A DNA stretch of 64,000 nucleotides from Strigamia acuminata. Lineage: Eukaryota; Arthropoda; Chilopoda; Geophilomorpha; Linotaeniidae. The stretch spans positions 61,885,369 to 61,949,368 of the forward strand of contig OX442314.1 of the NCBI GenBank assembly GCA_949358305.1. The letters are read 5' to 3'. Both the position numbers and the translations under genes were made by a program. Numbering within the stretch: position 1 is the stretch's first letter; each line of letters starts with the position of its first letter. The notes below the pieces were generated by a model, which worked only from the letters and a program-made list of their open reading frames with translations, had not been told where the DNA came from and did not search any database. Shown piece after piece: positions 53,784 through 64,000 of the stretch.

Positions 53784-54532
53784 TGTGGTGACCCAGTTGG
53801 ATAAGTGTCCCCCCAGAGCGGATACTTGTCCTCTGAGTCACTGTGATTGAAGAGTCGTTCCCCCCCGAGTTGGCTCCACCTCCCCATGGCAGGTGTGTGC
53901 CCCGAGGGGGAGGAAGCGGCTGGTGGTCAGCCCCCATTGGTTGATCGCCGGCCCTTCACCCCACTGCATAAAAGGCTGTGTTTCCCGCCTAAAGTCAGAA
54001 CTTACACAAACGACACCAAGAACACAGCAACTACCTCACCGTCAGGCCAACTTCAACTACAAGTTAGGATTGATCGAGGATCGCTGAGTAAAGTGCAAAC
54101 TGTAACTCTCACGAAGTCACTTGCGAGCTATTCCTGCGAAAGCACGAGAATAGCCCTTGTGAAATCACCCAGAATAATCGCCCAGACGATTATTCGCCGA
54201 AGTGAGTGTCCGAGTGCTTTGTAAGGAACCCCAAAGTTCCTAGACGAGGCCTCTGCGACGCTAAACCAAAACCTAGACAACAGGCACGGATAGAAGACTC
54301 GAGAGAGCATTCCACCGCGTCCGTGAAGACGAATCCGTGACGAATTAACGACAACTCGAGACGCCGCCTTTGTTCCGCCGACCACGCGGAATCGACGACG
54401 CCATCTTGAGAAATCCTTTGTTCGACGCTGACCACGTCGACTCTAGAATTATTACTGAGTGTATTTTAAAGGCATAAAGCCTGGTGAATAAATTAACTGT
54501 TTATTTACATACATTTGGTATTCATTTGGGTA
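53784..54532 (+). mobile_element. LTR-like block, copy B
   Basis: Begins TGTGGTGACCC and ends TTTGGGTA, about 749 bp, the inverted counterpart of 31417-32159. A TATA-like CATAAAAGG lies near 53968. No target duplication seen. It interrupts the left arm of the large inverted repeat, since sequence before and after it matches neighbouring parts of the right arm near 61095-61145. Confidence 0.5.
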
Positions 54533-54589
54533 TTTGCATAATTGATCACAGGTAAAGTATTACACGTTAGCGCTATTTAAACCTATACA

Positions 54590-57240
54590 AAGTAGGACGC
54601 GACAAAATGTATAAACATTGATTAGAAATCGACAAAAATCGACTGAAATCTGACAATAATCGAATAAAATCGGACAATAATCAATTCAGAATGACAAATA
54701 ACAATTACAATTGGTAAAAATTGACCAAAAATACAGAAAAATCGATTAAAAACCAGCAAAAACAAACAGAAAACGATTAAATCAATTAAAAATCAACAAA
54801 TAACCAAAATTGCCCTCAACACACCCCAACAACCTTCCACCACTCAAATTACACCGGAAAAAAACAAATTCAAACCGAAAAATCAACAAAGAATGCCAAA
54901 AAAAATATTGCAAACAAAGAGATAAGATCAATTCTCGAGGCAAATTCTCACCACAAAACAACGCATCGCCGCCGACATCAACTTTTTAAATTTGAGAAAC
55001 TCGCGTTTTCACGTGTACCGGTGCAGTACCGGGACCGCGGTACTTGTACTGCGGTATACATTTAAGTGTACAGTGCACAACACTACTGTTTATTTTTAAT
55101 GATCCAATAAATAAAATTTGAAACAAAGTTGAGTGGAATTGTACGTTTCTCGTATATTAAAGTTTTTATTTTGTTTGTTTCCACTTAATTTTTTTTGTTC
55201 CATACTAGAATGGCGATTCGATACTTTTGTAGCTCGAATTCACTTCGTAAACGTGGTCGGTGTTCATCACGCGTCAATGCGCTCGTGCAATAGTATAGGC
55301 GCGCATACGATTTGATGCGCGCAAAACTTGCAAAACTTGCACGGAATTTGGGCAATTTTTGACAAATTTCAGCAGATTTTTGCCTGTATTTGACAAATTT
55401 CAGAAGATTTTTGCCTATATTTGACAAATTTCAGAAGATTTCCTCAATCCTCAAACATTTGCTGAAATTTCTCATAAAATTTCTAAAATTAATTGAAATT
55501 TGTCTGAAATTTGTCTGCAATTTGTCAAATATTGGCAAAAATCCGTGGAAATTTGTCAAATACTGGCAAAAATCCATGTAAATTTGTCAAAAATTGCCAT
55601 AATTCGGTGCAAATTGTGTTAGATATTGGAAAAATTTATTTTAACGCTTCCAACGCGCCAGTAAATCGCGCGTGCACACGCATGGATTTTTCGTCATAGT
55701 TGGATGCGCGCAAACCTCACGTAACTTGCGCCAAAATTTGGCAATTTTTGACAAATTTCAGCAGATTTTTGCCAGTATTTGACAAATTTCCACTGATTTT
55801 TGACAATATTTGACCCAACAACTGCGCCACGTTCCAGGCGCCGGTTTAGGCATTTTAGACCCGTTTTAGACCGTTTTAGATGGCGAAAACGTTCTCTCCA
55901 TCATTTTCTACCCCTGGGTGAGGTTTTCAGCGTTCATGATCGATGAAAAAGCTGTTTTCTAACTAGCTGTCCCATTGCTAGTTTTGGCGTCAGGTTTTAG
56001 CAACCTTCCGATCCGACTCTGTCGTCTGCACGACCTCCAAGACTGTTTTAGGGTTAATTTGAGTCAAATAATTCATTCTGGGGGTTGTTTTGGGTTTTTT
56101 ACAAGTGTGTTTTTGTAGTTTTTATTGGTTTCAAACATTGTCAATTCTTTATACAAGTGTAACTTTCATTTCTCTGTATTTTGAGAACTTTGCATTGCAG
56201 CAAAGTTCATTTCTTGCCCCTTAATTATTGTGTAATTGTTGGTTTTCAAGCCCGTTTTTTAACAATAACTTTATTTGAAGTGCCTATTGTTTCAGGCACG
56301 TGCTTCCACGTGCCTTTTATTGTTGAGCAATTTCTTGGGCAGTTGCGCTCCTGTTGCTAGCATTGCCGCGCGTTCTCCGCGCGTGTACTCGCGCGTTTCG
56401 CATCACACACATTCGGGTTCGATGGCCTATCGCGGCGGCACATTGTGTGGCATAGCGCGGCACGTTGCAATTACGTGACGTGGCACGTTGCTGTTACGTG
56501 ACGCGATAGCCAGTATTTAAGCAGGGGATTCCATCATCGTTTACACAAATGCGCATTGCAACGTGGAGGCGCATTCGAGTCCTTTTCCCAAGCGAAATCG
56601 TATTCGATTCGCTTTCGAATCGAATACGAGTTTTGTCCTTTTTCAACGCGAAATCGTATTCGATTCGCTTTCGAATCGAATACGAGTTTTGTCCTTTTTC
56701 AACGCGAAATCGTATGCGATTCGCTTTTGTATCGAATACGAGTTTTGTCCTTTTTCAACGCGAAATCGTATTCGATTCGCATCCGAATCGAATACGAGTT
56801 TTGCCTTTTTTCAACACGAAATCGTATTCGATTCGCTTTCGAATCGAATACGAGTTTTATCCTTTTTCAACGCGAAATCGTATTCGATTCGCATCCGAAT
56901 CGAATACGAGTTTTGCCTTTTCTCAACGCGAAATCGTATTCGATTCGCTTTCGAATCGTATACGAGATGGTCGATGATTTTTGTTTCCCGGACTTTGATT
57001 CGTATTCGAGTTGTTACGAGTTCGTATTTTGATCGTATTCGTATTCGAATCGAATTCGAATCGTATTCGAATCGAATACGAATCGAATTCGAGTCGTATT
57101 CGAGATGGTCGATGATTTCCACTCGCTCGTATACGCGTTGTATACGAGCTCGTATTTTGATCGTAATCGTAAACGAATCGTTTACAAGTCGTATACAAGT
57201 TGTATACGACGTGTATACACCTCGTATACGAACGAAGTTT
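54590..57240. repeat. Left arm of the giant inverted repeat (palindrome 2)
   Basis: This arm is repeated in reverse complement at 57320-59620 and, beyond an interruption, at about 60950-61150. It contains blocks rich in CAAATTTC/GAAATTTG with TTTTTGCC (55330-55800). A non-coding stretch of about 700 bp (55810-56530) includes a GGCACGTG hairpin region near 56295. The 56-bp satellite lies at 56590-56955 and the core shared with palindrome 1 at 56945-57240. A 70-base GGTACC-rich segment near 55000-55060 is missing from the right arm. Confidence 0.85.
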
Positions 57241-57319
57241 GGAAAATCCACCGGATACTTACTACGACATGAAAACACATAGTAGTCACATACGTCTTAT
57301 TTGGAAATTGTGTTTTCAC
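57241..57319. other. Spacer of palindrome 2
   Basis: 79 unpaired bases between the arms. It is the reverse complement of the spacer of palindrome 1 (52160-52238), so the two palindromes have opposite orientation. Confidence 0.85.
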
Positions 57320-59620
57320 AAACTTCGTTCGTATACGAGGTGTATACACGTCGTATACAACTTGTATACGACTTGTAAACGATTTGTTTACGATTACGAT
57401 CAAAATACGAGCTCGTATACAACGCGTATACGAGCGAGTGGAAATCATCGACCATCTCGAATACGACTCGAATTCGATTCGTATTCGATTCGAATACGAT
57501 TCGAATTCGATTCGAATACGAATACGATCAAAATACGAACTCGTAACAACTCGAATACGAATCAAAGTCCGGGAAACAAAAATCGACCATCTCGTATACG
57601 ATTCGACAGCGAATCGAATACGATTTCGCTTTGAAAAAGGACAAATCTCGTATTTGATTCGGATGCGAATCAAATACGATTTTGCGTTGAGAAAGGGCAA
57701 AACTCGTATTCGATTCGAAAGCGAATCAAATACGATTTCGCGTTGAAAAAGGACAAAACTCGTATTCGATTCAAAAGCGAATCGAATACGATTTCGCGTT
57801 GAAAAAAAACAAAACTCGTATTCGATTCGAAAGCGAATCGAATACGATTTCGCGTTGAAAAAGGACAAAACTCGTATTCGATTCAAAAGCGAATCAAATA
57901 CGATTTCGCTTGGGAAAAGGACTCGAATGCGCCTCCACGTTGCAATGCGCATTTGTGTAAACGATGATGGAATCCCCTGCTTAAATACTGGCTATCGCGT
58001 CACGTAACAGCAACGTGCCACGTCACGTAATTGCAACGTGCCGCGCTATGCCACACAATGTGCCGCCGCGATAGGCCATCGAATCCGAATGTGTGTGATG
58101 CGAAACGCGAGTACGCGCGCGGAGAACGCGCGGCAATGCTAGCAACAGGAGCGCAACTGCCCAAGAAATTGCTCAACAATAAAAGGCACGTGGAAGCACG
58201 TGCCTGAAACAATAGGCACTTCAAATAAAGTTATTGTTAAAAAACGGGCTTGAAAACCAACAATTACACAATAATTAAGGGGCAAGAAATGAACTTTGCT
58301 GCAATGCAAAGTTCTCAAAATACAGAGAAATGAAAGTTACACTTGTATAAAGAATTGACAATGTTTGAAACCAATAAAAACTACAAAAACACACTTGTAA
58401 AAAACCCAAAACAACCCCCAGAATGAATTATTTGACTCAAATTAACCCTAAAACGGTCTTGGAATTCGTGCAGACGACAGAGTCGGATCGGAAGGTTGCT
58501 AAAACCTGACGCCAAAACTAGCAATGGGACAGCTAGTTAGAAAACAGCTTTTTCATCAATCATGAACGCTGAAAACCTCACCCAGGGGTAGAAAATGATG
58601 GAGAGAACGTTTTCGCCATCTAAAACGGTCTAAAACGGGTCTAAAATGCCTAAACCGGCGCCTGGAACATGGCGCAGTTGTTGGGTCAAATATTGTCAAA
58701 AATCAGTGGAAATTTGTCAAATACTGGCAAAAATCTGCTGAAATTTGTCAAAAATTGCCAAATTTTGGCGCAAGTTACGTGAGGTTTGCGCGCATCCAAC
58801 TATGACGAAAAATTCACGCGTGTGCACGCGCGATTTACTGGCGCGTTGGAAGCGTTAAAATAAATTTTTCCAATGTCTAACACAATTTGCACCGAATTAT
58901 GGCAATTTTTGACAAATTTACATGGATTTTTGCCAGTATTTGACAAATTTCCACGGATTTTTGACAATATTTGACAAATTGCAGACAAATTTCAGACAAA
59001 TTTCAATTAATTTTAGAAATTTTATGAGAAATTTCAGCAAATGTTTGAGGATTGAGGAAATCTTCTGAAATTTGTCAAATATAGGCAAAAATCTTCTGAA
59101 ATTTGTCAAATACAGGCAAAAATCTGCTGAAAATTGTCAAAAATTGCCCAAATTCCGTGCAAGTTTTGCAAGTTTTGCGCGCATCAAATCGTATGCGCGC
59201 CTATACTATTGCACGAGCGCATTGACGCGTGATGAACACCGATTACGTTTACGAAGTGAATTCGAGCTACAAAAGTATCGAGTCGCCATTCTATAATGGA
59301 AAAAAAAAATTAAGTGTAAACAAACAAAATAAAAACTTTAATATACAAGAAACGTACAATTCCACTCAACTTTGTTTCAAATTTTATTTATTGGATCATT
59401 GAAAATAAACAGTAGTGTTGTGCACTGTACGCTTAAGTGTTTACCGGCGATGCGTTGTTTTGTGGTGGGGATTTGCCTCGATAATTGATCTTTTCTCTTT
59501 GTTTGCAATATTTTTTTGGCCTTTTTTGTTGATTTTTCGGTTTGAAATTGTTTTTTTTCCGGTGTAATTTAAGTGGTGGAAGGTTGTTGGGGTGTGTTGA
59601 GGGTAATTTTGGCGGTTTTT
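57320..59620. repeat. Right arm of the giant inverted repeat (palindrome 2)
   Basis: Mirror of 54780-57240 with few substitutions. It carries the 56-bp satellite in inverted orientation at about 57605-57925. Equivalent landmarks such as GTGCACTGTAC (about 59420) and GGTGTAATTTAAGTGG (about 59562) match the left arm near 55070 and 54850. The match is lost at about 59640 and resumes at about 60950-61150. Confidence 0.85.
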
Positions 59621-59920
59621 GGGTCGGGATTAGTGTTTTCTGCGATTTTTGATCGGTATTTGGGGTAACGCATGCGAATCGCCGTCGATGCGTCGACCGT
59701 AGCAAGTGTGGTTGAAGTGATTTCGTTCATTCGTTATTTTAATGAAAATTAGGTATTTATTGTGACCACACGAGCACGTAGCAAGTGCGCGCGCAAGTTA
59801 AATGTGTAGAGGCCTGTGAGAAAATAAAACGTGCGTGGAAGCGGCGTAAATATTCTTTGGTGACTGCCATGGGTTTGTGCTTTGTCGTGGGCGCGATATG
59901 TCTGCGATATATATATGCGT

Positions 59921-60312
59921 TAGGGATGAGAACGGGACCAATTTTCGGGTCCCGACCCGTCCCGGGTCCATTACGTTAGCGTAATACGCGCGTATGATTG
60001 CATAATTGAAATAAATCAGTATTAAGCCTAATATTAGGCCTAATAATGCTAAAATAAAGTAAAGAAACAACAATATTTTGGTCATACAGTGTAATTTACT
60101 TTTAATAATGAGTTTGTTGTTGTTGTTTATTTACTTTATTTTAGCATTATCAGGCTCAATATTAGGCTTAATAGTGATAAATAACAACTGGAATTAGAAA
60201 ATTGTCTCCGCCTCGCAGTACGAATTTAGCAACTGTAATCCCGTCCCGTCCCGTATCCGCATAGGGCAAACATTACCAGTCCAGTCCCTATCCCGGTCTG
60301 TTCTTATCCCTA
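59921..60312. mobile_element. hAT-type non-autonomous element
   Basis: A 392-bp element with terminal inverted repeats starting TAGGGATGAGAAC on the left and TAGGGATAAGAAC read from the right. It is flanked by the 8-bp direct repeat ATATGCGT at 59913-59920 and 60313-60320. An 8-bp duplication and TAGGG-type ends are typical of hAT elements. Inside, a second inverted pair built on AATATTAGGC and TTACTTTATTTTAGCATTA gives it a fold-back shape. There is no reading frame. Confidence 0.85.
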
Positions 60313-60590
60313 ATATGCGTGATGTAGCGCGTTTGCGCGCGCGATCTAGTGCGTTTGAGCGCGCGATGTAGCACCTTGAGCGTGTCCAAATGTGTACAGG
60401 TGCTCAAAAGATGTGCGAGGGCTTCACGTGCATACACGAAGCATAAACGTGAAGAAAACAGCAGAAGCAGTTGTGTGTGATATTTATAAAACCACATCAC
60501 ACAAGGGAATACTACTAATGATACAAAAAGCAATAAACTTTATGAATATTGAAATAAACTTACAAAATGGTGGAAAAAACATGGCGTACT

Positions 60591-63325
60591 GCCTTGAATA
60601 TATGCCGGGATGTTATCAATCTTCCGGGCCCCATGTGTGTTTGATTTTAGTCCTAATTTTGGTGTATTTTTTTTTTTTTTGCCTTGGTTTTTCTCGTTTC
60701 TTGGAGAGTGCTGAGGCATGCCGAGGTGTTCTCGGGCGTGTGCGCCTGTTGAAGATCGAGCGTTTCATATTTTGTGTTTAATAAGCCTACCGTGGTGCCT
60801 CGAGCGTTTATTAATTTCTCCACTCGAGGCACTTCACTAACACCTCCCCGGTGTTTAAACGAGTAGCGGCGCTTATTTGACCCCGGTGTTTACTGTTTAA
60901 AATTGTCGTGTGTTTTCAAAGTTCTTAATTTGTTTAAAAGCAAACAAAATGGATATTTGTTAATTTTTATTTGATTTTATCAATTTCTATTGGTTTCTTG
61001 CTGATTTTTAATCGGTTTTTCTCTATTTGTGACAATTTTTGCCAATTTTAATCGTTATTTGTCATTCTGAATTGATTATTGTCCGATTTCAGTCGATTTT
61101 TGTTGATTTTTAATCATGTTTGTTCGTTTTTAATCAATTTTTGTCCCATGCCTTACGATCAGTTCGAATAATTGACACCATACTGTGCTGTTACTCGTAT
61201 TCAAGATGGCGTCGCAAACTCAAGGCCGAATTCCGCTGATTTCATTTATTGCGACTGTTTGCGCTCCATACGTGTGAAAAGGATTATGGGAAAAATCCTC
61301 AATGCAGGCCATTTTGGTGTTAAATGAGCGAGGAAGGCAGGAGATGAGAAAAATTTGTAAAATTTCAAAAAAAAGCTAAACAATCAAAATTTACATGAAG
61401 ATCAATATTTCTGGCTCGAAATGCATGTATCAGCAATTTCGGGATATTTTCGGGGTGAAATTGACTCGTTCGGAACACTGGGAAGGAACCCCACCCCGCA
61501 TTCCCCATGCGTCGGCGCGCGCGTAGACGAAAATTCAAATCCAGGTGTTCAGACGGCCCCACGTTATTTTCGGGTTCCAAGTTGGGTTTCACAAATGTAC
61601 CGTATTGCCTCGAATAAACGCCGGGACGTTTATTAAACTTCTCGTGTGTGTTTAATTTTGATCCGCATTTAACTGTTTTTTTTTTCACCGAAAGTTACTT
61701 CATTTTTTATTAACATGGAAAAAGAATGAACCTTTACAAAATACTAATAATAACGTTATAATAAGCAGTTACAATTGAAATTAAAACAACATTTTTTTTT
61801 TAATTAGAAACCAAAGCAGAATCATCCCTAAATTCTGACACGGCGTTGTCAAACAAACAGTTGGCGCCAAAACGAGAAATTAGGCAACAAAACATTTTGA
61901 ATGCTACAAAAACACATAAATAACCATAAAACAAATAAAAATAAATACAACAGCTAAACCAAATTGTAATAAACAAGACAGCAAAGTGTGGGAGTGAGTG
62001 ACAACGCCAAAAAAACGCCCGAAAACGCCCCAAGAACGCACCAAAACGCCCCAAGAACGCACCAAAACGCCAGATAACCGTGCAACTTGAGGCAAAAAAC
62101 ATGCGAACATAATTTTTTGCTTTGAGTGGCACGATTTTCAGGCTTTTTGGAGCATTTTGAAGCGTTTTGGGGCGTTTTAGAACGTTTTTGCTTATTTTTT
62201 AGCATTCTCATGCGAGCTCGCGCGTGCAGGCGAGAAAAAAACAAACTTATTTCTTCAAGAGTTAAAAAAAAAATAACCCTAACCGGGAAATTACTGTAAA
62301 AACAACGGCTTGCCTCGAATAAACGCCGGGGCGTTTACTAATTTTCAAGACTGGAAGTGAGGCGAGATGTTGTTTGCTTTATTTGTTAAAACAAATTAGG
62401 CGTCACTAATTCACCTGTATTAGGGTTTCGGTTCTGAGAAACCGGACGAGGAGTCACAATAACGGGACACGGGAAATTTCAAAACTTACCGGTTCCGTCA
62501 AAACGCCATTGAAACGTTACATTTTTATAGCGTGTCAATGATAAAAATGGTCATTTTGGATGAAAAACGGCCATTTTGGATGAAAAATGGCCATTTTTAC
62601 TATAAAAAATGGCTGAAAATGGCCATTTTTACTATGACAAATGGCTGAAAATGGCCATTTTAATAAAAAAAGGCCATTTTTACTTCGAAAATTGGCTAAA
62701 AATGGCCACTTGAGTGAGTGACAACGCCAAAAAACGCGTGCAAACGCCTGCGAACGCCCCAAAACGCCCCAAAACGCCAGATGACAATGCAACTTGAGGC
62801 ATAAAACTTGAAAACACAATTTTAAACGTCACAAAAGTTGAAACAAAGATGAAAAATTAATTTTTTGCCTCAAGTTGCGCGATTTTCAGGTCTTTTGGAG
62901 TGTTTTTGAGCATTTTTTGGCGTTCTCAGCGGCGTGTTTGCCTCAAATAAACGCCGGTTTAAACAAAAAATGACGTCATTTTTGGTTTAAAATTGAAGTA
63001 AAACACAAAATATTTTAGTTTTTAAATGCAACTGGTCTAAATTTTGTCAAATGTTGTCATACTTCTTGAAAGTCATCATTTATTGATAAAAAATTTGAAA
63101 ATTTACCTAATTGTAGCATGTATTTGTGGTTAGTTTTGATTTGAATTCAAACTGTAATTTTTTGCTTCGAGTTGCGCGATTTTCAGGCGTTTTGGGGCGT
63201 TTTTGAGCTTTTTTTGGCGTCCTCAGGCGAGCTCGCGCGTGCACGTCACAAGTAACCCTAATCAGGAAAGAACCTACAAAAACTATGGCTTGCCTCGCAT
63301 AAACGCCGGGGCGTTTATTCATTTT
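60591..63325. repeat. Dispersed motif with the 20-bp palindrome ATAAACGCCGGGGCGTTTAT
   Basis: Versions of GCCTCGAATAAACGCCGGGG followed by CGTTTATT occur near 60591, 61606, 62311, 62939 and 63291. The 62311 and 63291 copies share about 60-70 bases of upstream sequence (GTAACCCTAA or ATAACCCTAA ... GGCTTGCCTCG), so they are ends of one repeat family. These are likely termini of small DNA transposons, class unknown. Confidence 0.6.
61975..62940. repeat. Fold-back repeats rich in AACGCC and GGCGTT
   Basis: Two related units (about 61975-62220 and 62710-62940) each have a left half with GTGAGTGACAACGCC and CAACTTGAGGC and an inverted right half with GAGTG or AAGTTGCGCGATTTTCAGG and GCGTTTTGG-like words. 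A third half-unit lies at about 63150-63240. Between them, 62540-62710 is a mini-array of AATGGCCATTTT palindromes. No coding potential is apparent. Confidence 0.6.
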
Positions 63326-63329
63326 CAAA

Positions 63330-64000
63330 AAGACAAATGAAATGGATAAATAAAGAAATTAGCGGGGAAATCCAACATGGCGCCCACTTCAAATCCGCTA
63401 GAGCGGCAAAACACGACATTTGAATTTCAACACAAGAATAAAATCAAGAATACACACTGTATTGAATAAAATAACATTAGGAAATGTAATTTCCTACAAC
63501 AAAAGCACTATTTATTAAAAGAACACTTGAAAATAATCGTTTGCCGAACGGAATGAACTCGGTCAGCAGCGCACAAGTGCGTACCGACAACAAACGCTCG
63601 AAACGACAAAACGACCGTTCCGGGACAAAAATAAAGCAAACCAATCGACAGATCACCCCCAAATTAGTCTAAATCAATTCTAAAACCTATCCATAACACA
63701 AGAATAAGGTCCAAACAAAAGGTTAGAAGTTTGAACACAACCGAACTAGATTAAGAAATATGACGTCACGCGTCTTACGCAAGTGATCTGTAAATCGACG
63801 GATGCACTAAAAATCATCCAAAATCACACAAAATGAGCAAGAATTAAAGAAATAAGACACAGAGAAGTAATAAAACTTTAAATAGCAATGAATAAAGATA
63901 ATATCAATATCATAGACACTAAAATTCATGAAAACACTGTAACTTTTAATAAATCACAAAAAATGAAAGTTTAATATGTAAAAATATCTAAAAAGCTGAA
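63330..64000. other. AT-rich DNA without recognisable features
   Basis: No convincing gene, repeat family or mobile-element end seen. The short frame at 63477-63662 has no recognisable content. Confidence 0.5.

Noticed and set aside
31417-54532. A single large element bounded by the two LTR-like blocks
   Set aside because: The blocks are inverted rather than direct, lack a shared duplication and enclose unrelated nested sequences.
56549-57952. Frames of up to 256 residues across palindrome 2
   Set aside because: Same satellite and palindrome artefact; mirrored on both strands.
59785-59979. 64-residue frame with a hydrophobic stretch
   Set aside because: Short, runs into the hAT terminus and lacks homology or conserved context.

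Overview
This 64 kb window is eukaryotic, transposon-dense DNA, most likely from an arthropod and probably an insect. Three things point there: intron-split exons of an insect-type aldehyde oxidase, three LTR retrotransposons of the Ty3/Gypsy group together with Copia, piggyBac-like, Tc1/mariner-like and hAT-like sequences, and extensive AT-rich satellite DNA. I see no intact host gene, no rRNA or tRNA gene and no prokaryotic operon. Nearly all long reading frames belong to transposons or are stop-free satellite artefacts.

Layout, left half. 81-1639 is a solo LTR flanked by a TGGT duplication. 2340-5263 is a rearranged Copia pol, with the protease part inverted and the gag start fused to the RT part. 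Its candidate 3' LTR (5475-5882, resuming at 19860) is split by Gypsy element 1 (5883-19855, minus strand, duplication CCGC, 1760-bp LTRs, tRNA-Gln primer site). A piggyBac-like end with five consecutive hairpins follows (about 19935-20404). Next is an aldehyde oxidase pseudogene on the minus strand (20429-30735), whose intron holds Gypsy element 2 (21318-28985, duplication ATAG, 503-bp LTRs, tRNA-Ala-like primer site). A Tc1-like remnant and an LTR-like block reach 32159.

Layout, right half. 32164-48455 is a decamer-based AT-rich satellite, interrupted by Gypsy element 3 (33664-46280, minus strand, duplication CAAC, 990-bp LTRs, tRNA-Phe primer site). A second Copia fragment (48456-50345) follows. 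50823-61150 holds two huge inverted repeats built on a 56-bp palindromic satellite, with a nested hAT-type element (59921-60312) and a second copy of the LTR-like block. 61150-64000 holds small fold-back repeats and a recurring 20-bp palindrome.

How the genes work together: each Gypsy element encodes Gag, then Pol in the -1 frame reached at the Gag stop; Pol carries protease, reverse transcriptase, RNase H and integrase. Elements 1 and 3 look coding-intact. Both carry an extra ORF of unknown function downstream of pol, where retrovirus-like elements keep env. Both extra proteins contain a paired Cys-x2-Cys motif ending in C-x-x-C-E-G. Element 3 Pol also carries three AT-hook motifs between RNase H and integrase, and the element sits in AT-rich satellite. 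These are the most interesting signals here. All coordinates, repeat matches and motifs were read by eye; no database search was run.
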